NCBI RefSeq assembly: GCF_042477335.2
Contig: NC_091263.1
Span: forward strand, 73,458,501 to 73,522,500
Source: Ovis canadensis
Taxonomy: Eukaryota; Chordata; Mammalia; Artiodactyla; Bovidae
Length of the DNA: 64,000 nucleotides
Reading direction: 5' to 3'
Part shown: piece after piece, positions 9,214 to 19,700 of the stretch
How positions within the stretch are numbered: the first letter of the stretch is position 1
Layout: the number at the start of each line of letters is the position of its first letter
Position numbers and translations under genes: made by a program
The notes under the pieces: generated by a model
Database searches by the model: none
Seen by the model: the letters and a program-made list of their open reading frames with translations, nothing else
What the model was told of the DNA's origin: nothing

Positions 9214-11583
9214 CATTTTTAATAGACAGAAGTAAAATGATGTCTAAACACTCAGCTAATCCCCCAACCAAGACTCTTAAAAATGTAAAAGCTTCAACAC
9301 CAAAAACGACAGCTCTCAGACAATCCCAGATGCTCCAGGGGACTGGGCGGGCTGACACACACCTTCTGACCAACAGCTTGATGACATCAAGGGCTTGGGA
9401 AGTGTCCACGCCCCTCAGCGGGGCAGTAAGTCGCCCCGGAGACAGAGCCAAGTGTTGGCAGTGTTACTGGGATGGAGAGAAACCACCATGATGCCCACCT
9501 CCTGGGCCAGCCCTAAGCAGGCGCATGGACCAGCCTTCGAGAAGAATGCTGCCCAGGAATGGTAATACTGTCAGAGCCGCTTAGGAAGACGGCTGACGGG
9601 CAAAGAAAGATCCCAACAGCAGCATCCCAGCTCGTTTATGTCGAGTTTAAGGAGGTGCAGCCGGAACGTCCTGTAAAATTCACCCTTGTAAGTGCTTCGA
9701 TTGACGTGCACCAGGCGTGTATTAATAACTTCCGTGCCAGTGAGGACACAGAATGTCCTGTCACTCCCAGAGTTCTTTCATGCCCAAACGCACGGGAACA
9801 TCTGAAAACAGCGCGTCAGAAGAGCGCTCTTCTTCTCTTGTTGGTGCCACCGGGGATGTTTCTGCTCCTTAGCGTTTTTCTGGGCTGTTTGAAGACCCTG
9901 TGAACAACATACTATTTGGAATGGCTCAAACAATACTGAGCCGACTTCAGAAACATCGCTTCTCTCCAAGGGCCTCTCCGGCACACAGACACGCGCCCAT
10001 CCCCCAGCCCAGACAAAAGCGCAGGAGACTTCTGAGTTTGCTCACTTGGAATCTGAAACAAAAACCTAGTGAGTCCAACTGGAATGATTTCAGAGGCGCC
10101 TGGTAACACAGCCCCACAGACAGACAGGCCTGACAGCCCCCCTTTATCACCCCATACTCCCCTGCCCCCGCGGAGCTGCGGGGGGCAGAGGCCAGGCGCC
10201 CGCTCCACGGCAAGATATGTAAAGGCTTTCAATACTGACTGCTGAAAGGATTCCCTCCCCAAAAGCAGTCGCCAGCTGCAGGGACAGCAGTAGTCTCCTC
10301 TGGGTCATCAGCTCTCAGCATTAACATGAGACTGAGCCAGCTTCGTCTGCAGGACGCAGCTCAGAAGTTCAGAGCCAATGTTCTAAAGGTGCACAGCAAC
10401 CCCTCAGCCGGTGGGACTCCCAACCCAGAAGTTTCTACGGTCCAGTAAGGGGGTCCAACCAATCACCGACATTTGGAATCTCGCGGACTCCATTATCCCG
10501 GGGCGAAAGGATGCTCCAATTCCAGACATGCCAGTGATTTCCTTCTGAAGCCGTGTGTTCACGTCTACAAAAATGTGTTCAAACAAAACTATGTAACTAG
10601 TGCCTACTTAATGCCAAGCCCTGTGTTGGGCACCGGGGCTATACCGGGTCTCTGGCCTTGTGAACCTCAGCCCTCGAGGCAGGCCTGCAAATAAATGGCA
10701 ATGGTTGCTTGGAGGCAGCTGAGATGGGAGCTGGAGGTCATCGCTCAGTGTCCCCAACACCAAGCCCGGTGGTCAGACAGGCACACGTCCCTACCCTTGT
10801 GGCTGACAGCGTCTGTCATACAGGCAGACACACTGACGCTCCAGGCGGGAGAGTCTGTTAGGGGTGCAGAGGGCTTGCAACGTCACCGAAGGCCTGGCAG
10901 AGGAGGTGACTTGGACGCAAGAGACTTGGGGGTGAGGAGGCAGGCTCCAAGCACCTGAGGGAGGTGGATGCAAAGCAAAGGCCCCGCGGTGAGTCAGAAG
11001 AACCCCCAGTAGGTCAGTGAGGGCGGCAGTGCCGGAGGCGAGGGCGGGAGGGCCCAGGGGGCGCGGAGGCGCAGCCACATACGTGCAAAGGCGAAGCGAA
11101 GCTGTGAGGACGGTCCTGTTCTCTATAAATATGCCAGGAGCCATCTATTTATATGCCTTAAATGGGTGAACTCTGTGGGCTGTAAATGGCAACGAAAGTC
11201 TTTCCCCTAAAAAAAAGATCAGAAGCAAATACAGTGCCCTGTGAAAAAGGAAGATCCCAGCGAAAGCCAAGCGCCTCCAACCCCTGGGGACAGCCACTGG
11301 ATCTGCCTGCGGACCCCTCCGCAGCCCTCTGCGCACTCACACACACGTCCGCACTGGGAGCACTCAGTGCCGCTCTGCGCCGGCTCGCTGCGACGTCGGG
11401 GTTGCATTGGACTCAACGCGCTACAACCCGCTTTTCACTCACCCTTGTTTGGCTGTTCACCCTGGGTAGAGCGCTATCTCCAGCTTCCCACTATCGTAAA
11501 TGACCCTGCAGTGAACACCCTGCGCGTGAGTTTTTTAAGGTAGAGGCCAAGGTGTGGAGCTGACGTAAAACGTTTCGCCAAAC
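9214..11583. other. intergenic DNA between CFAP92 and EFCC1, no gene seen
   Basis: Old diverged repeats are scattered here. A stretch near 9640-9760 has 'aaaattcaccctt' wording of an old L1 3' end. About 10590-10680 has L2-like 'cctacttaatgccaagccctgtgttgggcacc'. About 11120-11200 has old L1 'ccttaaatgggtgaactctgtgg'. No open frame has coding character. Confidence 0.45.
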
Positions 11584-11794
11584 CGTTGCTGCCGTTTAGT
11601 CGCTAAGTTGTGTCCATCTCTCTGTGACCCCATGGACTGTAGCCCGCCGGGCTCCTCTGTCCGTGGGATTCTCCAGACAAGAATACTGGAGTGGGTTGCC
11701 TTCTCCTCCTCCAGGGGATCTTCCTGACCCAGGGATCGAACCCAGGCTGCCTGCATTGGCAGGTGGATTCTTTACCACTGAGCCGCCGGGGAAC
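11584..11794 (-). mobile_element. Bov-tA SINE
   Basis: Reverse copy with all landmark words: 'ccccatggactgtagcccgcc', 'attctccagacaagaatactggagtgggttgcc' and the tRNA-like B box 'gatcgaacccaggc'. Confidence 0.9.
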
Positions 11795-12146
11795 TGCTAC
11801 TACTTTAATAACTTTTTTTAATGCACATACAAAACATTTCAGGTTGAGAAGGAGCACCTAACTCTTCCTGGCAGAGACACACGGTAAGCAAAGTCATCAA
11901 GAATGAATAGAAACTTGCCCAGCTGACGAAGTGCTCACTCTGGGTGCTGCACCAGAGGAGACAGAACACTAGTTCTTTTTCAAACTCCAGGATTTGACCT
12001 CTGAATTCCTAGAGCTGTACGTGAGGCCAGATGCTGCCCATCTTAGCCTCGGGCAGCTGAAGAAAGCTGCTTCTTGCTCCCTCGAGGCTGGAAGACACTT
12101 CCCACTGCAGGCACCAGAGTAGGACATGCCTAACCTCTCCTGGGCA

Positions 12147-12180
12147 AAAAAAAAAAAGAAAGAAAGAAAGAAAAGAAAAA
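12147..12180. repeat. (A)n(AAAG)n simple repeat
   Basis: An A-rich run followed by AAAG units. Confidence 0.9.
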
Positions 12181-12499
12181 TGGAAAAACAGCCTTACTTT
12201 ACCTGGGAGGCTGACTTTTATCCTCCAGAAAGGTGTACTAGTGCATCAGAGAAAATGTCTGGCGGACAGCTACCTGATTGGCTAACCCCCCAGCTCCCTA
12301 GTCAACGGTTCTGGTTACAGGGCCAGCTCACCATTATTTGGCACAAAGTGCTGGGAAGAAAGAAGACCTCAGCTTTCCTACCCTGCCTCCGGCCCCAACA
12401 CACCCAGAGCTTAGAGAGCAAGGTTCTGGTTCAGATGGTTTCCACCCACCGGGACCGCCCTTAGGCATCCCCTCTTTCTCCAGGTTGGTTTCCTCGGCT

Positions 12500-13720
12500 C
12501 ATTACAATGCGAGGGCCGTGCCCCCGCCCTGGCGGAGCTGGAAGTCGGTTTGGGGACCCAGTAGGTGACTTGAAGGTGCTTCCCCGCTCTTACGGGGATA
12601 TGGAAAGAGGACAGACCCCGGGGTGGGAAGGGAAGAGGAGGCGCCAGGAACGCCCTGGGAGCGATGAGGGTTCGCCGAGATCTGGAGAGAGGCCAGGCGG
12701 TGGCAGCCTCACGGGGACCTCGGGGCCGCTGGGTCCCCTTCCCCAGCCCCCGCCAAGCCCACCCGGGTAAACACAGCGCCGCCGCTAGACGCCGCCGGCT
12801 CCGCGCTAGACGCCGCCGGCTCCGCTCCAGCCGCCGCTAAGCCCCTCCTTTCGAGAAAGCCGGGGGCCGCCCCTGGAAGTGGTGGGCGGAGGGACCGGAG
12901 GAGGGGCGCTCGGCCGCGCTGGAGCCCAGCGGCCCGGGCGCGGAAGCCGGCATGGAAGGCGCGGCGAGTGACCCGTACCGGCGGCCGGCGCGGCGCACGC
13001 AGTGGCTCCTGAGCGCCCTGGCGCACCACTACGGGCTGGACCGCGGCGTGGAGAACGAGATCGTGGTGCTGGCCACCGGCCTGGACCAGTATCTGCAGGA
13101 GGTCTTCCACCACCTGGACTGCCGAGGGGCCGGCCGCTTGCCCCGCGCCGACTTCCGCGCGCTCTGCGCGGTGCTGGGGCTGCGCTTCGAGGGCGCTGCC
13201 GCCCCCGGGGAGGCCTCCGGGGATACGGCCGCCGGAGACACGAACTCTGGGGACGTGATCTCGGGGGACGCGGCCGCTGGGGAGGCCGCCGAATGGGACG
13301 AGGATGCCGAGGAGGAGGCGCGCCTGGCGCTGCGCGCGGAGCCGCCCGAGCTCACCTTCCGCCAGTTCCACGCGCGCCTCTGCGGCTACTTCGGCACCCG
13401 CGCCGGGCCCCGTCTGCCCCGCGGCTTTCTGAGCGAGCACATCGAGACGCAGATCCGCCTGCGCCGCCCGCGCCGCCGCCGCCGCCGAGCTGCCCGCCCG
13501 CCCGGCCCCGACAGCGGCCCCGACGGCGAGCGCCTGGCGCGGCTGGAGGAGGAAAACGGCAGCCTGCGCGAGCTGGTGGAGGACCTGCGGGCCGCGCTTC
13601 AGAGCAGTGACGCGCGCTGCCTGGCGCTGCAGGTGCGCCTGCGGCAGGGGCGGAAGGGGGTGGGCGGGGAAGGGCCGACCCCGGCCACCGCGGCGGGCTG
13701 AGAGCCCCTCCTGGGCAGGA
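12500..13720 (+). promoter_or_regulatory. CpG island: promoter, 5' UTR and exon 1 of EFCC1
   Basis: Very high G+C with many CpGs, no TATA box. The EFCC1 ATG is at 12952. A perfect 21-bp tandem duplication starting gctagacgccgccgg occupies 12784-12804 and 12805-12825, in the core promoter or 5' UTR. The transcription start cannot be placed exactly. Confidence 0.8.
12952..13632 (+). CDS. EFCC1: EFCC1 exon 1 (residues 1-227)
   Basis: The ATG opens a 681-nt coding exon ending CTGCAG|GTGCGC in phase 0. It contains the EF-hand-like unit, the repetitive Gly-Asp linker, the Arg cluster and the start of the coiled coil ([19 protein letters not shown]). Reading through the donor would stop at 13701 after 249 residues, a possible intron-retained short form. 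Confidence 0.93.
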
Positions 13721-16700
13721 GGGGACGAGCAGGGGGAGCCCGCCTGGCTTGAGCCTACTTGCCGCCCAGCCACTCCACCCCCTCGGGGCCTCTCCCCTAC
13801 TCACAACGCCCATTCCACCCCCAAACCCCAGTCCCACTGAGAAAACCATCCCCACCCGCACCCGTCTCCTTTTGCCCTCTGATCCAGGCCCGGACCCTTC
13901 CAGGAAACCCGGACGGTCTCACATAGGCCTCTAGAGGCTTCCTGGAGGCCTAGGAGATAAGGTGTGAGGAAGACTCTGTCCGGCCCTTAAGGAGCTCCCT
14001 GCCTAACGGGGTCTACCGGCAGCTGTATGCAGTCACTCAACAAACATTGCAGGGCCTGCCTCAGGGCCTGGCCTCGCGTCCCCGGGCCTAAATAGTGTCA
14101 CACTGGCGATCGGGCAGGCAAAGGCCACCCAGCGCTGTGGGGGCCAGGCGCCGAGAGAGGCACGGACCCAGGGCAGGCTTCTGGGATTCAGTCAGCAAGC
14201 ACTTGAGCACCAGCGTTGTGCCAAAGGGGATGAGAAGAGGTGCGGGATCAGACGAGGCCCAGAACAGCCTCTGAGGGAGCTGCCTGCTCCCCAAGCGGCA
14301 TGGGCACAGCCCCGAGGGGTAGGGAGAGACCCAGAAGCGCAGATTTTAGTAGCCAAGGCAAGGGCCGCACCCACGGGCATCCCAGAAGCAAAGCCTGGGG
14401 CGGGGGTTACTCTTGTTCTGTGGAGTAAGATCGTCCAGGATCATTCGTTAAGTCTTTGCTGCTGCTGCTAAGTCACTTCAGTCGTGTCCGACTCTGTGCG
14501 ACCCCATAGGCAGCAGCCCTCCAGGCTCCACGGTCCTCAGGATTCTCCAGGCAAGAATATTGGAGTGGGTTGCCATTTCCTTCTCCTTTCGTTAAGTCTT
14601 TACTGAACACCTACTGTGTGCCAGGCCTATTTTAGGGCGAGGGCTAACCGAGCTCATGGCCCCGGTGGGTTTGCTCGCGCGCTCTGGGCCGGGTCGGGAT
14701 CGCGCGAGGCGCTCACCGCCTGCCCTGCCGCCCTGTCCCTGCAGGTCGGCCTCTGGAAGAGCCAGGAGGGCGCCCAGGAGGCGGCGCGCGGCGAGCCCGA
14801 GGCGGCGGCGCGGGAGCTGCGGCAGGCGCGGGGCGCGCTGGCGGCGGCCGAGGCCCACGCGGGGCGGCTGCGCCGGGGCCAGGCCGAGGTGCGGCGGCGC
14901 GCGGAGGAGGCCCGGGAGGCGGTGCTCCGCAGCCTGGGGCGCGTCCGCGAGCTTGAGGCGCTGGCGCGCCAGGTGCCCGGCCTGCAGCGCGGGCTGCGGC
15001 GGCTGGAGGGAGAGCTGCGGCGCTACAGGTGAGCGGGGGTCTGGGGTCGGGGATCCCCTCCCGTTTTCCGGGGCTTTCCTCCTCCCCACTCGTCCTCATG
15101 GTTCGCTGTTGCTCACGGATCCACTCATCCATCCATCCGGCCAGGGGCCTGTTCACCCATCAAGTCCCGCCGTTTGCATATTCATGATGGGCGGGTAATG
15201 GGGTATGTTTATTCATATTTGTTTTGACTGATCAGTGCGATACTATGATGGCAACAGCTAAGAGTTCCTGAGCACCTAAGATGGGCCGGCCTCTGAGCAC
15301 TCAGGCGACTTAACTCAGCGAGTCCCCCCAGCCGCCAGCCCTGGGAGGCAGGTACCATGCTGTCCCCCTTCTCCAGGTGAGGAGACAGACGGGCCGGAGC
15401 CCTGTGCTAGCTCCGCCAGGGCAGGACGCTGGGCTTGGGACCAAGGTTCACATCCTGGCAGGACCTCTGCCGACGTGACACCTTGGGAAAGTCACTGGCC
15501 CCCTCCGAGCCCCCGTTTCCTCTCGGGTGGAATGGAGACTGCGGTTCCTGCCTGCCCGCGTGGCTGTGAAGACACCGTGAGGCCCTGCCTGGCTCATTTG
15601 GTGCTCAGTGAGCAGAGCTCCCACCGTTTCAAATTCCAAGGCGCCCCGCGTGCCTCCCACGTGTACTGAGCACCGGCTCTGTGCAGCAGCTGTGTGAGGC
15701 TGCAGGGGGCCACTGTGAAGGGACCTTCTGGAATCTTTGCCCTGATAGAGGAGGAGGGCGCTGGGGGTGGGGTTACCTGGCGAGATGCGAGATGGGCCAG
15801 GGGCAGGAGGAGGGGAGAGCGCTCCAGAAAATGAAACAGGGTAGGTAAAGGGCACAGACAGGAGGGACCTGGGCTGGAGGCATGGAGCGGGAGAGGCAGG
15901 CCCGGACCGGGCCAACCCAGGTCACGGCGAGGACGTCAGCCTTTCCCTCGGAACAGCATGAAGCCGTGGAGGCTTGCTGGGGCTGCTATCCGCCTCCAGC
16001 CCGAAAGGAAGCTGGTCTGGCCCGGCCTGGCGGGCGGGGCAGCCAGAAGGGATGGCTTTGAACCTAGCTCCTCACTGGGCGGACAGTGTCCTTGAGTTCT
16101 GAGGTGCTCCCAATGGGGACATGAAAAAGCATAGTGCTGGAAGGAAGTCGCCCGCTCTGGGCTAGCCTCCTGCAGCTCCAAATGTTTGGACGGCCACTTC
16201 CTGTTTGCAGAGCTGATCAGCTGGGGAGCAGGGCTCGTTGGCTTAAGGCCCATATCCAGCCTTGGATCTTTCTCCAAGAAGAGAAATAGACGGTCTCTTC
16301 TTTCTTTTGACCTAAAAGAACTGTCCTTTACAGCCTGGTTGTAAAAGTAACTCCACACATTCTTAAAGCTCTTCAGAGGACAGAACGTGGGTGCAGAGGC
16401 AATGCATGATCTAATCAGCTCAAGACTGCAAGGGAGAGGTCTGCCCATCTTATAAACTGTGGGAAGTGAGGTTCTGAGAAGCGAAGTGACATACCCAGGG
16501 CCTCACAGCCAGAAAGTGGAGAAGGAGGTCTGTCTGCCGCACAGCCTGTGTTCTTTTTTTATTTCCACTTCACCTTCTTTGTTGTTGGGTCATGGTTACA
16601 AGGTGGCTGCTGCAGCTCCAGACCTCATGTCTGCTATCCAGGCGTAAGATGGACCAGTGACATTGAGGGCCAGAAGGATTTTCTGCTAGTGAGCTTTGCC

Positions 16701-19700
16701 TTGATATTCACCCCCCACCTCCCGCTTCTCCCTCTGGAACTTGCACCTCCTCCAACTTGGCCAGAACTGCAGCATGTGGCTGCCTCTACCTGCAAGAGTC
16801 AGGTGATGCTGATATCCCAAACCAAACTGGGGCTCCTGGTTCAATCCTTGGGTCAGGAAGATCCTCTGGAGAAGGAAGTGGCAACCCAGTTCCTGTTCTT
16901 GCCTTTAGAATCCCATGGACAGAGGAGCCTGGTGGGCTACAGTCCATCGGGTCGCAAGAGTTGGACACGACTTAGCAACCAAACCACCAACTTAGGAAGG
17001 GAAAAGGAGCAGATCCTGCAGAGGCTCCAAAGGCTATACCCGGCGAATGAGGAAGCCCAGGGCCAGTGGCCCTCCTGCGGTGGTTAGGTGGTGGCCGCCA
17101 CTTATTTCCTGGCCCCTAAGCCTGGCCCCACCCCGGGAGCAGGCCTCCTCTGTCCGTTTGCTCTAGTCAGAGCTTGCAGGTTTGCAGGCTGACTTGCCCC
17201 CAACGCTCTCTGTCTTTGAAGAAAGGAAAGAGAAGGGAACAGAACAGCCAAGAACACTGGTCACAAAACCAAGCTCGAGGGGCCCAGGACTCGGCTGAGC
17301 TTCCCGACTCCACACCAGCCTCCTCCCCCTGCGGAGCCCCTCCTCAGGTGCGATCTCAGCCGCTCTTCCTCGCTGCTCAGGAGGAACTGCTCTGAGTTCT
17401 TTCTCGAAGTCGGGCCTTCACCTCCCTTCCCAGGCCCTGCCCCGTCTCTCGGGGAAGCTGCCCGCTCTCATCTCTCTGGCGTGGCTGTGACCCCAGCCCG
17501 TCCAGTTCTCCCCGTCATGATGGGGATGGCCACCCTGAGCCCAGCTTTGACAGACGTCAGGACCCTGGAGGGTCCCCTGATCGCAGTGGGGGGAGGGTTC
17601 CCTCTCTGCCCCCACCAGGGCCTGATTCTGGGCTGCTTTCTAGATGCGTTTCTTAGCTCAAGGTTTCTCACTGCACTGCTGGTGAGAAACTGGGCCCCGC
17701 ACCTCAGGCAGCATCCCGAAGCAGTCGGGGGGGTTTTCTCGCCTCTGTCTGTGGATGAGGCAGCCCCTGGATGGGCCCCCTCCTCCTGCAGGGGCCTGCT
17801 TGTCTTCATGCAGCACCCAGGGACCCCTGTCCCTGTGCCACCTGGGCCTCAGACCCCCAGTCCTGACCCCCTGGGGGCATTTCAGCTCCACCTCCCACTC
17901 CCCACATAAGCCGGGCATCTTACCTTCTAATCTGTGACCTTGGCTCTGCATTCTCCTAAATGGTAAGGCTTTCTCCAGCACTTCTGTGTGTTTGAAGATA
18001 GAAAGGGCGCTTCTCATAGCACCTCCATCCACCGTCTTGACTAGGAACCCAGGAGAACAGACAGGAGATATTTAAGCCACTGGAGACCCTCAGGTATTTG
18101 TCCCACATTTCCTAACCACCCTCCACGGACAAAGCCCTGTGTGGATACGCTGGGCACACAGAATGGACACAGGCATGCCCACTGCCCTCTGAGGGTCCCT
18201 GGGCCTGGGCAAAGCAGGCCATGAACTTGACGCGGGGACACTCACGTGCTTTGTGCAGAGGGGCCCATGAGAGCGACCACAGCCTGCAGAACCAGGAGGG
18301 GCCTGGATCTCATACAAGCATCCCGCACATCAACGCGGCCACAGCCTCCTGGAGCTCACCCAGCCGGCCCGCCTGCAGAGGACGGCTGCTGGGCCCATCA
18401 ACCCCAGGGCTCCTGCTGCGCACAGCTGGCCTCCTCAGGCTCACTCGGCCCAGACAGCAGACTTGGCTCCTCCAAATCCCGCAAGACAGTCCCTCCTCCC
18501 GGCACACTTGTGAGCAGAGTGGGCACAACTGATGATCCCGAGGGGAAGTCACAGATTACGATGCGGTAATGCAGTTTCACACGGAATATTTAACACCACG
18601 ATTTATACGATGTCGTTTAGCCCTCCATCCGAACACAGTGTTTCCTTGTCACTCCTCCCAAGCTACACCCAAACACTCTCCAGCTTTCTCTCCTCACTGT
18701 CTCTTTCCATCAGCCAGGTCTCTTAATGAGTGCCAGAAAGTCTGACTCACTTAAAAAAGGAGCTGGCTTTTACTAAAGTTGAGGTGAGACCAGCTTCAGG
18801 CATGGCTGGATCCAGGTACTTAAACAATGTCACCAGGATACAGAAGCTCTGGGCTTCGCTCCCAGGCAACGTCTCTCCCCGGCAGCCTTTGAGGCACTGA
18901 CATCTACAAAGCTCCAAGTCCAGTAGGGAGACCATCTCTGGTCTGAGTCAGCCTGCTGAAGCGCCAGGCTGAGCCTCAATGGACCAACTTGGAAGCATGT
19001 TCGTCCCTGAACCCACCAGGAGCCAGGATCATGTGATGCCCTGACTGGCCAGACTATGGTGACTGACCTACCGAACACACACATACCCGGGGGGAGCCCT
19101 GCCGAACTCTGGGTCTGAGCTCCTCCCGGGAGAATCACAGGAGTGCTTGTCCTAGAAATGTTGAATAATGCACACCCCAAAGTCAGCTCTTGCCGGCCGC
19201 TGAACGGTTCGCGATGTTTGGGGGCACTCTGCACCCTCCCCGACCTCCCTGTCCTGTGCCTCAAAAGTTGCTGGGAGGATGGGCCAGTCAGCCCAATAAG
19301 GATGGATTATAACCGGTCTCCGGGCCCAGCCCACGAACCCTGCGAGGAGGCAGGACGGCTTGAGGTTCTTAGGCCAGCACCCAGCCCAGGGCCCCGAGGA
19401 AGACAGTGAATGAGCAAGTGTCGGGACCAATGGGCGTGTGGACGGAAGCAGCCTCGGGAACGTCTCGGCAGCAAGGGCACGGGCATCCAGCCCCGGGCGG
19501 GCGTCGAGCAGTCCCGGGGCCTGACCCTGCCTCCAGCAGAGCCGCCCTCCACTCGGTGACTGCAGATTCTCTTGAAGCCTCGAGTCTCAGCCATCTCTCT
19601 GCCCACTGCCCCTGCCCTGCGCTGTTGATGAGAAGCTGGCCCTTTAAGACACCTGGCCGGGCAGCCTGGGGCCAGCGCTGCTGGGCAGGGGGAGGCGGGG

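Noticed and set aside
8181-9491. 436-codon open frame
   Set aside because: It crosses an antisense BovB fragment and two SINEs; the apparent protein is repeat sequence read backwards.
12709-13773. 354-codon minus-strand frame
   Set aside because: Shadow of the very GC-rich EFCC1 exon 1; the plus strand has the supported splice structure.
17174-17395. Possible extra EFCC1 exon in the 17.7-kb intron
   Set aside because: Exons 2 and 3 already join in phase and the total length equals the expected protein length, leaving no room for it.
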